The notes: a model not told the origin generated them from the sequence alone. A DNA stretch of 64,000 nucleotides from Rhexocercosporidium sp. MPI-PUGE-AT-0058 (GCA_020746875.1 JAGTJL010000009.1:2170001-2234000), one strand, 5' to 3'; shown: positions 1-14,182, counted from the stretch's first letter. Numbers and translations: made by a program.

Positions 1-3000
1 ATAGAAAGGCCGCGCACAGTCACCACATACAGTCTCACTGATCTTCAGGGCCTTTTCAGGGTGCCGAAGTGTTTCACCCTTCTGGGCTTTGGAGTTTGGC
101 TGTGCGAAGTGGCTGATGGGACAGCTACTTAAGATATGTCTCCCTCGCAAGTATTGTCCTTTACGGCATATCCATGGTCCTATTTATATCCATTGTGTTC
201 GACACTCGGTGGTTTGTTCGTTTCGTTATTGATGTCGGGGAAGAGGAATTCGATGGCCTGATGCGTTGGCGTCGAAGCACGCCGCCCGAAGAGGACAATT
301 TTCGCTACAGAGGCCGTGGCCGATTGCTAGTTTCTGCACAGTGTACTTTCGTAGGTTTTATGAGAGGGGAAGCTCGGTTTGTGGTAATTCGATGTTCGTG
401 GCTGTCGCGCTTTGGAAGTGTTCGTGGAAGAGGAGGAGAAGTTTCGCGTTCTGTGGCTAGTTAGTGAATCTGCTGGTATGTTATCCTTCCCTTCTGCAAG
501 GCTGCAAGATTTTGGTGCTGAAGAGCTACCGGGCAAGTTTCAGGCGCTTTGGGCGGCAGACAAGCATCCGCAGATACAGGTTTGGTTTTTTGGGACGGGA
601 ACAGGGCCGTAAAGCTCCCTGCGGCCAAGCCATCAAGACATTTCTCTCATCGGAACGAGGAAGGGAATATTCGAAGATCTGATTCTCTCTATGCTCCAAA
701 TGTGTGGGAGAGAATCCTTTAGCTGGAGAAGTTATGGGGAAAACGCTCGTTGGCGAGATTAGTACCCATCCATGATCCATACCAGACCGTTACCAGAGTT
801 GACGGAAACCCAAACCACCCACGGCATCCATCCTTCCTCCAGGATTCAGGGAATAGCACAGCATAGCCAACTCATCCCAGCTCCGCACAGCAAGGAGCGG
901 AAGAGAGCCCCAAGAAACGACGGTTCAACCAGGTCAGCCTGTGAGCCCTATCCTGAACATGTTCTCCAGCTTTTTCCCCCCACGAAACCCATTCTACGTA
1001 CTGTACGAGTACCAAGCCGTGCCATTTGATTCACAGGTGTCTTAAATCACTTTATATAAACGGTCCGAAACAAAGACGGGACGTCACCAACGGTTGCCTC
1101 TTTGCTTGGCTCTCGAAATTGTGTTGTATGGACTCGGACACCGATGTCAATAATAAAACCGATTACAATGTCACTACCAATGACAATGCTAGTCCAGGCT
1201 ATTCGCTTCGATTCCGGACTGACCATTCGGGAGTTCCGCTGCAGAACAGCAGTACCAGGAAACGAACGAACAGACAGATGGGCACTGTGGAGAAATCACC
1301 TATTCCGTCTTTCTCCTCACCAGGATTGCAGCAATGAGTCTTATCTGGAGGTGTCTATAGGTCGAGAGGAAGGGTCTGAGATGGCAGCTGACTGGTTGTT
1401 AACGGGTTGGTCCTTCTTCCCGCGTAAAGGATTGGAGGGGTACGAGCCAGTCAGTCCAGTCCGGGGAAGGACTTCAACCGTGGTCGGCGGCGAGGATGTT
1501 TCTCCCTCTCCAGTCTCCCAGCCCGGTAGGGTACGGAGGTGGTATGGTTGGATGCCATACTCATGTATTACTCGAGGGGAGCAGAGCGAGCGATAACGGG
1601 ATGGAACGAGATGCACATCATCATGGGACGAGTGACCATTGTGAAGCGAAGGGATCAGCTCTTGAGCCAATTTTCACTCCATTCTTCAGATACGTCCTGT
1701 CCTGTCCAATCAAAAGATACCAGCGGGTCCATATACCAAAACTGGAAGTCCGTTTTTGAAAGGAGCTCCATCTGGTCGTCAATCCTTCCCATTCAGTCTC
1801 GAACCGCGGAATGCGCATAGCTTAGTGAGAGCTTGATATTATCATCTCCTCTCCTCAATGGGAAGGCAAGAGAGCAGAGCACTCGAGTACCTAGTCAAAG
1901 ACTTTGTGGGGAATCCAAGAAGAGTCCGGAATGCATGCTATTACTCATGTGTAGATGTAGATAGCCTAGGGTGGGAACGAGACCGAGCAAATTTTGGATG
2001 ATACGTGAAACTGGTTGTTTCGATATGCTCTCCGCTTGGCATATAGGTAAGGGTGGACTTTGTTATTATATCTGCTCGTAAGTGTTCTCGGAAACATATA
2101 CATGTGTTCCGCGGAAGAAACCGAGGTCAGCTCTGAGGCACCTCGCTGTGTTTGGAGCTTTGAGTTTTGGTGGAGGTGGTGTTGTGATTATTGTTGGTAG
2201 GGCATGGGATGGAACGAGATGGCGACACGCTGGCTTGATCTCGTCTGAACCGAACTCTGACTTGATTTGCTTCTGAGTTGTTGGCGAGAGTTTGGATGAG
2301 CGGAAAGTGGAGGTCCACTTGAGGGTCTTGCCATCAGCGCCTGAATTCGAGCAAATTCCCCATTGACTTCGTATCGCCCGCATCCACAGATGCTCAAGGA
2401 TCCCAGCGACCATATCCAGACAGGTGACCGACCTCGTATGAGATCAGATCACATCATATCAAATGACAAGAATGGGGATATAGAGGAAGCGTTGTGAGAT
2501 CTCGACAAGATGAAATTTAACGCTTATTGAAACCGAGAACGGAAATAGAACTGAGATACGCATCACGATTGCATATGGTACTGCTGAAACGATCGATCGT
2601 CTCTACTACGAGATTCGAGAAATTTAACAATTGCTATGCTAACGCTTGCCAACACTTAAAAGCAAAGCAGGTCATCTGATCTCTTCTCAAGGCCTGAAGA
2701 AAGTAAACTCGGCTCTACTTCTTCGGGCCCTCAAGCATGATTGATGACAGAAGATAATCACACAGATGTTCCCGAGCCCAACTTGCTCTCTCATTCGACC
2801 GAAGATTTCAATTCATCTGAATCCCTGTAAATATCCTCTCTCATCACCGGTCGGTGCCCATGGCCCAAAGCGAGGGAAGCCGCCAGCCAGCATGAAGCGC
2901 AGTGTGGAGAATAAATCCACTCCAGAAAGTATATCAAATCCCGTAAGAAAGGCATCGGAAGAATCTTCACCTCATCTAATTTCTAAGCTCTTACAATGAT

Positions 3001-6000
3001 TGTATGAAGATGGGTGCTTTGTTAAGTAACATGTGATACGAAGCATATACAACGTCGCTTGTATCTCAGATACAGCACATTCACTTACCACAGACCCGCA
3101 CGTACCTACCGTATTGAGCTGTGTGTGTGTTTTTGCGGACCGATATTCGGAAATGGCATGCCTTCTTTACACCACCTGCATAACTTCATGCCATATAGGG
3201 TATAAGGGTCATCAGTAGTAGTTAGATTGTGAGGCTTTTAAGATCTGCTGAATGGCTTGGAGAGCGTCACCGGGTTTACATCGGACTTAGAGCTAAGTTG
3301 GGCATTTTGTGTGTTGTCTGGACTCTGGGGTCGTTGGAACAATCCCTTACCCTGCCCTGGCACCTTGTCTCGCTGTCGCCACAGTCGGAGATTAAAAGAC
3401 GTTCGAGAAGGGGTTGTGTCCGGCACCCGAAGCGGCGCCCACTTTATTACCCAGTCCAGTCAAGTCAGTCTACATCAGATCGTATCTCCATCAGATCATG
3501 TCTCCGTAGGTGGCCGTGCTATCGCACATATACCATGTGATCTCTGGTAAGATTCGCAGCTTCAGGGTTTGCGGACATATTTACATCCCCAGAACAGCAG
3601 TCTAGGACTTCGGCATCCTTTTGATTATTCACAGGTACGGAAGCAGATGTTCCTTTGATGCTAGTGGGCGTCCACATTCAAATACCAACCCTGCTGAAGA
3701 TAGTGGAGATGGAGCTTGGAGCGCCCAAGGGTTGGTAACAGATGACCAGGGCCCTTGTCTCTGGATTTAAGTCCCGGTTCACCCCAAGAGATGGCTGTGG
3801 CGAATGGCGACTTTTCACATACGGAGTAAGAGTAGGGTTGCTCGGGTAGCGTCAGGGACAGACAGCCGCGTTTGCTGGAACGCTCGTCGACTATCGAGGT
3901 GTCTTACCTATGCACTTCTCGCGCCTGTTGAGACTTATAAGATACATCGACGTTGATATCAGACATAAGTCGATCTCGGGGGAGCTGGCCGGGGGTCCGG
4001 TGATCGAGCATATGCGGTCCCTGCCGTGTCTTTCCATGGATGGAAATGATGTTGATACCTTGGGGTAGAGAACATTCTTGCATGAAGATGCATCTCTTGC
4101 AGACCAACCTCTGTTCGTAAACTGCCGAATAGAAACGCTCGATTGTACTGGCCTGTTTCCTACTCGTTGACTCACGCGCAGGCGAAGAGAGGAGAAGAGG
4201 AGACATCCATGATCCCGTCTCTCAAGACACATGACGGCATCAACGGGAAGCTGTACTGATTGAGCAGATGTTCCCATCAAACACGATCGAAAAGGGGATA
4301 AGCGATCTGCAGGACGTCCATTTTGAAAACATTGATGTGACAGGATTTGGAAGAGAAGACCTGCACGCCCAACGGCACGAGTCCTAAACGAGACTTCGGC
4401 GTCAATCAACCGCCCTCAAAGTTCCGGAATCGGGATTGATGCAAGAGGGTTCGGTGTCCGGGTCGATAAGGCGGCATTCGGGTACTTAGAGTGCTACCGT
4501 GCAGGCATCACATCCTCAGCTGTGGGGATTCAACGACCCTTGAGCTCAAGCCCTGAATTGGAAGTGGGGTCGGGGAGGAAAAAATACATCACCCAAGTAC
4601 CTCTGTCCATGCCATGCCTCATTACGAGTCTCCACTGCCACCTATGCCTTTAAAATCGCCAGCATCAATGAGGTCATCCAGCTGAAGAGAACATAGTCGT
4701 ACGCGGCGTCAAATGGCTTCTTCATCGTCTCCCAGAGCCAAAAAGAAACAAGCCATCGACCCATATTTGCAGCTTTGAGTTTGTTTTTTGCGCTGACGGC
4801 TTGTCCAGGCACATCGATGGCTGAGCTGTGAGGTACGGAAAGCTAGCAGATATCGTGGGACAGATATCAATAGATCTAGACGCATATTTCGACAGGACGG
4901 GGGCTTAACTCGGATCGAGAGCCGGCTCTCGTACACTGTGCAATATCAGGAATGTAGTGCTCGAGCGGTGGTTGAATCCGACGTTCCTCTTGAGTAATTT
5001 TGTGCACCTTGGGTCTTTTGGGGCACGCATCATCGTTTGTACTTTGTGACACCTTGTGCAGCTGGGAAGTGAGGGACGGGGAGAAGACCTCGTGGTTCTC
5101 GCGTGCTGGAACGGCAGTGGTGATACAACCGGTCAACTCGACGGCTGCATGATGCTCTTTCTGGTGTGCGTGTGAAAACGCCCTTAGGATTCTCTTTTTT
5201 GTTGACACTGTCTCGACTGTTTAGGTGCCACCCTTTCTCATTTCAACCCCTTCGCTTAGAGAAGTTGGGGCTGGCGAGGCTGGTGGGGCCAGACTTGACG
5301 CAGTGACTCGCTTGCAAAAAGGGGAGCTCTTCAAGCGGTCCAGGAAAAAGTAAATTGCCATCTGTGAGATGCACGAATTCCAAATTCGAGTTGCCCGCAA
5401 GCGAGACGTGAGTCTCCTGCTTGAAACTTCTTCAGGAGGTATTGATGCAGTTATGTAAGCCATGTATACTATATTATGGAGTTATTTATCTTTCCGACCC
5501 CAACTTGGAAAGTGTGCTGTTCTTTCCCATACCAAATTGCATGTTATTAACAAGGTTTGCAAACACACTCAGACAGACCCTTCCAGGTACGAGAAAATTT
5601 CTGTCGGCTCCGCCTCGTTCCAGCAACCTGAAACCGCTATTTCTGATATGATAGTCAACCCATTTATGCATCCAACCCGTCTCTTAACCGAGTGCCGATA
5701 TCATATTTGTCTTCGATATGGTAATTGTCATCGGAATCATGTTTGCTTAGTAATTTCGAGGAAATTTTAACCCGATGATGGCCCAAAAGAAATGCAGGTG
5801 CAGAAGCCACTCGTCTCAGGTATTGTTCTCGAACTCGGAGGAAGCTTCGCAGATGTTCAGCTGTCTAGTGTCAACAAAGCAATGTGCGCTCTCCAGGTGG
5901 AAATCTCGTGGTCTGGGCCGGCAGCGCCTGGACTCCTTCTCGTGCAACCACAACTTCAGCCAGAACTTGAGGACTGGGTAGCTTTGTAGAACCCGAACGG

Positions 6001-7560
6001 GATCTGGAAACCTCAATCCAGATTTGGAAGCGCAACAAGAAGCTGATGTGTCGTTTTTTTGTGTGCATCTGCCATGTGTTTTCCTCGTGGAAAGATTAAC
6101 TTTGAAGCGGATGCACGATGCAGTGACCGGTGTTGTCCATGTTCTGGTCAGGCACTTAGCTTCGCCACGATTGCTTGCTCTACCGAGAAGATGATGTTCG
6201 GATATCATGAGCCGCGCAAAGCATACTTCGTATACTTTTCTGTGACATCTTGACAACGGCAGTCGCTGCTCTCAGCGAAGCTTATTAAACTACTCGTTCG
6301 GGACTAAGGCCGGAGATCTGGCTCTTCATCTCGGTATGGAGCGGATGCGCAAAGCTGGGGCGGAGAATTGCCTCCAAGCGATCGAGAGTTCGGACGAAGG
6401 CTGTCCAAAAATGGAGCTGTAATGCGGTCGATCCTTCGGACGCACGAGTGAACCGGTGGACAAAGCTCAGAAAGAATTCTCCTTTGTGCTGCGCGTGTCC
6501 GAAACTTCTACTTCAAGTCACCTCTTGTCATTCTTTGGCCAGCATCGAAGGTTCGAAAGCAGGTTCCCAGGAGGCCCGTGCCCCTTATGGAAGGGGCGTA
6601 GAAAGAAGATTGGCAGGGTCATGGAAGCGGCGCGGAGAGTGCATGCATGAATGGGCTTGACGGAGTGACACGGCTGGTGTTCGACACGAAGAACGATTGC
6701 GGTGACTTGTGACTGCGCACGGCTGTGTACCTCGGCTTGGCTGTCGTTGATGCGAGATGGGCGAGGGGCCAGTTGGTGACGAAGTGAAGGCAGAGTGAGT
6801 GATAACTGGAGAGCTATCAAATCAATCGGATTCCTCATGGTGGACTTCTACATTTGCTCTCTTGAGCACGTTAAGCAGGTGGCAGCTACAGCTACAGCAG
6901 GCATAGCTCCATACTCCGTACATGCATATTGGCCCACATCCCTGGTCATATCAGAGAACCGCTGTCTTTACTTGAGGAGTGCAGGCCATCAGCCATCCAG
7001 GGCTCGAAGTACAGGAGAAGCGACGGCGGGCAGTAGTAGAATGTGAAGAGTTGCTGCAAATCATTCGCACAACTCTGACGAACGAGGGATTTTCGTACCA
7101 TTCGTGCAGAATGGCGTAGCCCTAGCTAGACCCCTTGGTCTGATCAGCCTCGGCTATCTCTCTGATGCCTTCCGCTGCGGCCTTTCGTTTCTTCTTGCCA
7201 GCATCAATCAGATGAGGAGGACTTGGAGACTTGACAGTAGAGTTAGGCTTTCGATCAGCAGGTAGCTAATAATGCAGGCAATGCGGCAGTCAACCAAGTA
7301 AGACATATTTAGGTCCCTAGTCCCTACAAGTTCAGCATGGAGGACGGGCCATTGCTGTAGCGTACCTGCTTTATTGTGGAGAGCTTCGGCTCGTATCTGG
7401 ACGTAAATAAGACAACGACTGACTGGACAACAGCAATCAAAATATCATACAGTATGGCCCTTCCTTGATAACATATCAAGCGCTACAGTACTTGGGCCCT
7501 TGAGCAGGTATACTTTGAAGATCTCACATAACGACATAAGATATCTCGCAGCCGCATATG
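1..7560. other. Gene-poor region, no supported gene
   Basis: About 7.5 kb in which every open frame is short (172 codons at most), none carries a motif I recognise, and none joins convincingly to neighbours through splice sites. Base composition is balanced and I see no long inverted or direct repeats, tRNA or rRNA. It could hold lineage-specific or non-coding transcripts, or regulatory DNA for genes outside the window. I see nothing definable in it. Confidence 0.6.
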
Positions 7561-10175
7561 ATCGTCACGCCTAGCCTAGTAATCCGGATTCAGCAACGTC
7601 GCTCCATCTCCATCTGGGTAAGCCGTCACAGCACGATGGGGCTGGCCTGCCTACCCCTTGCAGCACGGGCTTGCGGGATGCCGCAAACGACGTGAGATTA
7701 TAGGTGGTACAGTTCGCAATATAGTAATTATAGCCATTATACATGAGCAAGTATACCAAACGAGCCGCTTTGGAAGACGGGCAGCATGGGATGGGGCGGG
7801 GCAGGGCGGGGCGGGAAAGGGAAAGGGGGATCGTGAGCAATCTTGGGGATTGGAAGGGTACAATGTGGTGTACTGTAGCTGAGAACAATGCAATACGGTA
7901 TCCGATATCAGACGTCTCTAGATGAGGATGGATATGGAGATGGAGAGGGAGATGGAGATGCAGGGAGGGCATCAGGGCATTTGCAGGCAAAGTAGCGAGG
8001 TACTTAGTGGTAGTGTGGTGCAAAGTTCTCGATGACGCACGGGGCCTGCCGGCTCTCGTCCAGGGCCCAAGATGCACATCAAATTCTGTACGCTCGTGTG
8101 CAACTTGAAGCCTTCACGCCGCAGAACATGACGAGCTCTCACTCATGCTCACCAACGCTCTCGAGACTCGAGGCCAATTGGCGGGAGAGGAGGAGAGCCA
8201 GACCCACGCCTCACTCTCGCTCCGTCTGCCCCCAAGCCAAGCCAGCGCAACCCAAGTGAGACAGAATCTACCCGACAGATGCAAAGAATTTTTAATTCTC
8301 CTTGTCCTAGGCAGTTAATCTGTCTGGTCTGGCCTGCTTTCGCAAGTCTATCGAGATTCCTGGGCGGCGTCTGGGACTGCCTATGCTGGCTAGAATCTAG
8401 ATAGCAGGGCAGCGGTATAGTTATTGTCTGGTACGGCTTCCTCATCGCTCGGTCATCCCCAGGATGGCCAGCCATGACTGGGGATATACCACACACAACA
8501 TGCCCTGTCCTGGCGATATCAATGTTAACGTCAACGTCGACATCAACCTCAACGTCTAGTGTCTATCCATTGACCCTATGACATTGACGTGCACCCGTGT
8601 CTACAGTCCTGCCCTGTAGCGCTCAGACGATCCCGTCCAAGCAACTCGGAGATCGTGACGAAACCCTGTCGTCCTGTTGTGATCCTGACCCTTACCTCTA
8701 GTACAGCACAGTAGAGTAGAGTAGGTACTCACAGGATCCTGGTCCTTGTCCTGGTTCTCCGCTCTCCGGAGAGGAGTCTTTTTCAACGCCTCCAAAACTG
8801 ACGACCCAGATTCGCATGTTCCGTACGGCATCTAAACCTAAGAGAACCTAAGCGCACCTCCAGAACCTCTCGATATATGCACCAAACGGGAATGGAGGGA
8901 CGGCTTGCTGCCTCGTCTCCAGATCTCATCAATACTACTCTGCAATTGCCTGCCAACTCCACACACTCACCACATGCACAGTCCACCTATCCACCAGTCC
9001 AGCAACCTCAACCCGCACCCTCAACCATGATCCCTCCAACCGTCCATCCATCACGCACCTGTGCTTCATCAATCACACCCTCTCTCCCCTGTCGTCTTCC
9101 TCCCTTCCTGCTCGCCACCTCTCGCGATTGTAGCCTGCTCTGGTCTGGCGTCTGGCTGGAATGTGGTGCAACGATCCCAAGAAGCCAGAGATAGGCAGAG
9201 ATACTGCTGCAAAGAGACGCATGCCATGCTTTGCCATGTGTGCCATACTTACCCATACCGCCGACTCTGCTTCTCTGGTATGCGGTCATGGCCATGGTTC
9301 CTGGCGGACATCCCATCCACCCATCCACCCCCATGCCATGCCATGCCATGTCATGTCCAAGCCAGCCAGCACCCTACCCACCTAGGTAATTAGCTAACTA
9401 GCTCCCTAAGTCATGCTTGCTTTCTGAAGCTCTGGGTCTCATCTGATCTGAAGCTGCGTGCTTGAGCTCCAGGTCCAGGTCCAGCTCCTCCGAGTCGTCC
9501 GAGTCCTCCCTCCCCAGATGATCAGCTTGGTGGCGCTGTGGCGATACTGTTCCTTTAAAAGAGTCCTTGGACCCTCTAACATCCTGGCCTCTGCCCCATA
9601 AGTTTTTGATTTTATGTCATGTTATGTTAAGTCGTATCGTTCGGGCTTACTTATCGCTTCCTTGCCCATAACAGAGTAGGCCACTCTTAGCTACTCGTCG
9701 ACAAGGAGCTCGCGTCCGGCACTTCTGAGTGGGCTGCCGCGTTTGATTCGTTCACGGTTGATCTGAGCACCTGGTCTGTCTCTGCCGGCCTCCCTGTCAA
9801 GTAGGGAAGCCGTTGAGAAGGCGCCGCTGTCCAGGACGGGCCTTGTGCGGTGTAGCGTTGGTGCGTCGTGCGTTGTGCATCTATCTGCAGGTGTTGCTTT
9901 GGTGCAGAAGAGAGGAGAGGAGCAGGCCGGATGAGAGAGCAACACAGCACAGCACAGCAGAGAACAGACAGCAGAGAAGAGGAGACTGACTGACTGACTG
10001 GCTGGCTGCCAGATAGACCGGGGAGAACACAGACCAGGACAGAGGTTCAATAGCAGGTCCACCGGCCAGCCAGGGCAGGAATTTTACTTGCAGGCTCAGC
10101 GCCGAGACCATTGTACCTTTCATCTCACTTCCCTCGCTCACACCCACACACACACCTCGCACCAGTACTTTCTCC

Positions 10176-10220
10176 AAGGCTTAAGGCTTAAGGCTCACGG
10201 CTCACGGCTCAAGGCTCAAG
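10176..10220. repeat. 7-bp tandem repeat (AAGGCTT/ACGGCTC family)
   Basis: About 6.4 copies of a 7-bp unit in a row: AAGGCTT twice, then AAGGCTC, ACGGCTC twice, AAGGCTC and a partial copy. Unit variants sit next to each other, which points to slippage or stepwise duplication rather than one expansion. Confidence 0.8.
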
Positions 10221-11209
10221 CACTTCAACTCAAATCTCTTCCCTCCGTGCGGACATACAACAGATACACAATTGCAGATATCGACCCTCCCTGCTCCATC
10301 TTGACCCCTCCTACTCCCCCTCCCCTCCCCTCCCCATCCCACTCCCATTCCCCCTCCCCTACCCATCTTAGCAGATCCAACGGCGGATCGTGCCTTGCTC
10401 ATCTCCACCATCTGTTTGCGGCAAACGACTACTGGTCACGGCCTCCCGGCACTGCAGGACCCTGGATGCTACCTACCTACCTGTACCCTACCTACCCTAC
10501 CTGCCCTGCCCTGCCCTACCTACCTGACCATTTGCTTCAAGTCTCCTCGCCTCGTCTCAAAAAGCACAACATACCTTCCACAGCCTGCTCTTCCTGGCTT
10601 GCTCATATCTGAATCCAAACCCCCAAGCTCCAGATCTTGTCACATCGAGTCCCGTGAACCTGGAGGATCCAATCATACCTGCAAAAACCTCTTCACCAAA
10701 CAAACAAGCACTCTCTCTGGATGGCCAGTCAGTCTCGTCTGATCTGCTTTGATCTGCCCAACTCCTCGCTGGCTGCAACACGGTTCTAATTCATCCCGTC
10801 TGCTTGCTTGCTTTACGATCTTCGGCTCCTGTTACTGTACAACTACTGCATCTGGACTCCTGGAACTTCTGGTATTTCTAATTCTAATTGTGGAACGACG
10901 ATCGACAGCCTGCTGGCGTTTCTTCTATTTCTGGAACACTGCTCCTACAGAAGTAGAAATCTCTTCTGGAACAACTGCTACCCATTGCAACCTCGAAAAC
11001 TACGGAAGTGTTCCAGCTCCATTGCCATTTTCACTGCTTCCTCCCATCCGGTCCAATCAGCAGGCAAATAGATCGGTGTTCACAGTACGTTGCTGGGACT
11101 GCTCGACACTTCAATTTGGGACGACATCTGTGTGTTCACATCTTTGCTGTCCCCAGCTGGCTCCCTGGCTCCCTGGCTCTAAGGTTCGCAAGTACTGGAG
11201 ACCGCCTAG

Positions 11210-11257
11210 CTACCTACCTACTACCTACCTACCTGCCTGCCTGCCTGCCTGCCTACC
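11210..11257. repeat. TACC/TGCC tetranucleotide array
   Basis: A run of TACC units passes directly into five TGCC units. This is a compound microsatellite in the pyrimidine-rich stretch upstream of vosA. A similar shorter TACC/TGCC mix lies near 10470-10530. Confidence 0.8.
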
Positions 11258-11610
11258 TTCACCCGACCTTCAAACCCTGCGCCGAGAATAAGCAGCCTTC
11301 CCACCACTCACAGCACATTCAGCCCTCCTAACATAGTCCACTTCTTCTGCAACTACCACTACCACTGCCACTGCCTCTGCCTCTGCCTTGTCAATCGTAC
11401 TGCAGTGTAGGCGGCGTCGCGTGTCGTCTCGTCTAAAAGCCGTTGGCACTTGTCTCTCATCCACCACCCGCTCCCTACTAGCCAGCTCGGAACAGCCAAT
11501 CAATTCTCCGAAGTACTTGGTCTTCCCGCATTACTTACAGCATTACAGCATTACAGCACCTGCTTCCAGCCACGGTTCGGTTCGGTAACCGTGTTGTACC
11601 TACAGGACAA

Positions 11611-11649
11611 TCGACCTCGACCTCGACCTCGACCTCGACCTCGACCTCG
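11611..11649. repeat. TCGACC hexanucleotide microsatellite
   Basis: Six perfect TCGACC units plus a partial unit, about 0.9 kb before the vosA start codon. The hexamer length would keep any overlapping frame open, and a 149-codon open frame does cross it, but that frame looks repeat-driven rather than genic. Confidence 0.85.
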
Positions 11650-12542
11650 CTTACTCCTCTACGTCGTCGGGTCTAGCCCGCATTCCCTCTGGCCTCGTAC
11701 CACACCCACTTCCTGCTACCTCCATCAGAACACCAGACCTGACACCAGAAGAGACCCCTCGCCCTTCTCTGTACAAAGTCCCTCTTCAATCTCCACTCCT
11801 ACACACCAGACCGCCTTCGGTGGCAACACACTACCGGCTTACCACCCTGCCCGAATCCGAGACGACCTGCTCTGGTGTGTCGTATCGAAGTCAAAGTGAC
11901 ACTTCTCCTCTACCTCCCTTCAGCCTTGTCGCTTTACATCACTTCACATCATCCTGGACACGCTTGTCTCGACTTAACCGTGGTTCGATATTGCTTTATC
12001 AAGGACCGGCGCAGACCCTTCGGAGCCTACCGAGCAAGAGCCTCGACTAGCCAGCCGCCAAAGGTATACTCAAACTCCCAGTCCTCGGCGCCTTCCCTAC
12101 ATAGAACTGATCCCTACTCAAGCTTCTTCTACTTCGGGCAATCTACGCCATCAGACAGCCAGAAAGTCAAGGCGCGACCCCGAACCGGGTTTGGCTCTGG
12201 ACAGTCAAACAGTGGTCTGGGGTGTGAACTAAGTCCCCGCCAATTCTTCTTCTTATGACATCGCGGGTTATGCAGTAACACACTTCTCCATGTTCAGCAC
12301 ACAAACCACATTCCTTCTTAAATACAGAGCCCAAAGACCCTTCGATATTTCTTATGGTACAATCAAACACCATACATCATCACTCCAAATATTAAGAACC
12401 AGCAATCTGCAAAATTGTCAGTGTCGGTACTAAGAAGTTCGACGGAGCACCACCACCATTGCAGAAACACACACATCTCACCATCCAAAACCCTGCCCAC
12501 CTTGGTACGAGGAAGTGAACTTGAGCAAGAACGAGGATAGCC

Positions 12543-14182
12543 ATGGCTACTATACAGTCCACCCATCAATTCGCAGAGGCGACGACTTCTCAGATACAGG
12601 GATTATCAAGGTATGCGCCGGTCAGTCCAAGGAATATCTCTAGGACTAATAGACAATGACAGTCATCACTGCGAACTCATCATCCGGCAGGGTCCTGAAA
12701 ATGCAAGAGTCGCTGTTGGAAAAGAGAAAGGTATGATATACGATATCCATGGAGACGGAGGCAACTAATATCATTTAGATCGGAAACCAGTCGACCCTCC
12801 CCCCATCATACAGCTGAAGATCTCTCCGCAGGCAGATGCAAGCCAAAACTTTCTACAAAGTGCGTCACTCGATTTCGAAATGGTGGGACAGAGCTGACCT
12901 CTCCTTTCCTGCAGGTCCATACTTCTTCATGTCCTGTAGCCTGCTTCCAGAATCAGACAATGCAAACCTTCCAACCGCGGCAGGAAATTTGGGCGCCACA
13001 CTGGCAGGAACTCTAGTCTCTTCCCTTCATCGTCTCAAGGATACAGACAATTTTGATGGGGCCTTTTTCGTTTTCGGGGATCTCTCTGTCAAGCATGAGG
13101 GCAGGTTCCGCCTCCAATTCACTCTCTACGAAATGCGTCAGAACCAATGCGCCTACATTCGATCAATCACTTCTCAGTCCTTCCTTGTTCATTCAACAAA
13201 GAACTTTCCGGGCATGTCGGAGTCGACCTTCCTTACCCGGTCCTTCAGCGATCAAGGTGTACGATTGAGACTGCGAAAGGAGCCTCGAACCTTACTCAGG
13301 AAACGCGGACCAGCCCACGATGATTACGAACCACGCCACTATAGACAGGGGAATCGCCAACCAAGTACGGGAGGAGACCGACAAAGCGTAGCTACATCTG
13401 AGTCTCAAGAGCGCCCTCGACGAGACACCAATGACCAGGGTGAACACAGCGAGGCACAAGCTTCCTGGACCCAAAGACCAGCCCTCAATAGGCACTATTC
13501 GCAACAATCTGCCGCGTCTTTTCAAGAGTCAGCTAGCAACTCGTATGATGACTATCAGTCTGCGAAACGACCCCGAACAGGTTCGGATCAAAGTCAATCG
13601 TCATCAGCCTTTGGTCAAGTTCATCCCAGCCCATTAGACACTACGTCCTTTCCATCGAGACCATATCCAGATATTCAACAGCCCAGCTACAACCAGTATG
13701 CGCTAAATCAGCCCACGACTTACGGTAGCTACGCGTACACCCAATCTCCCCAGTCTGCAAACTCGTCTCGTCCGAATTTCTTCTCTGATCGAACAGGAAG
13801 TACAGGGACATCTTCTCCATATGACACCAGCCTTACTAGATCTCCACAAGATAGCCAATTTCCACCTCAGCCTCAAGCTGTCCGATATCATTCCATGGGT
13901 TCACTTCCGTACATGCCACAGCCGCAGAATCCGGCCTCGAGACTTGACAATGTGCAGCATGCTACCCAGGGTATGTCCATCGGCCCAGTTTCTCCAGGCT
14001 ATGCCGCACCAAACTATGGAATGCCGCCTCCATTGGGTAGGATGAGCAGCACTCCAGCTTACCCCGGGTTCCCAGCACCTATCATCACCAGACGAGAGTC
14101 CTTCCAGTCATTTTCATCCGCCGGAACTAATCCAAACATGTCGGCAGGCAACATCGGTGGTGGTCTCTACTCCCAAGGTTAA
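12543..14182 (+). CDS. Velvet-family regulator VosA
   Basis: Exons 12543-12610, 12663-12730, 12779-12859 and 12915-14182 join in phase to give 494 residues; introns are 48-55 nt. The N-terminal velvet domain (about residues 24-204) contains ELIIRQGPENARV, RKPVDPPPIIQLKI, YFFMSCSLLP and the closing block ESTFLTRSFSDQGVRLRLRKEP. The rest is a long disordered Ser/Gln/Pro/Tyr-rich tail with a KRPR nuclear-localisation candidate near residue 290. A velvet domain at the N-terminus followed by a low-complexity tail is the VosA layout; VelC carries it C-terminally, and VelB and VeA have different velvet blocks. VosA is a nuclear DNA-binding regulator of spore viability, trehalose accumulation and development in Aspergillus, acting with VelB. 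The start ATG sits in CCATGGC context. The first exon (22 codons) is the least certain part. Confidence 0.88.

Larger units (their letters stand above)
7561..12542 (+). promoter_or_regulatory. Pyrimidine-rich, repeat-studded region upstream of vosA
   Basis: The + strand becomes strongly C/T-rich and carries many simple tandem arrays: CCATG near 9340, GACT near 9985, a 7-bp array at 10176, CCCCT near 10312, TACC/TGCC near 11210 and TCGACC at 11611. Pyrimidine-rich coding-strand tracts just upstream of fungal genes usually mark promoters and 5' leaders, so much of this may be the long leader and promoter of vosA. Developmental regulators in filamentous fungi often have such leaders. Open frames here, up to 174 codons, are repeat-derived and I do not call them genes. 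Confidence 0.4.

Noticed and set aside
3891..4409. 172-codon minus-strand frame in the gene-poor left part
   Set aside because: No motif, signal peptide, membrane segment or splice partner; length is within chance for balanced-composition DNA.
10088..10612. 174-codon open frame on the + strand
   Set aside because: Made of His/Pro/Leu-rich simple-repeat translation (CACACA, CCCTCC, CTACC arrays); no domain or splice context.
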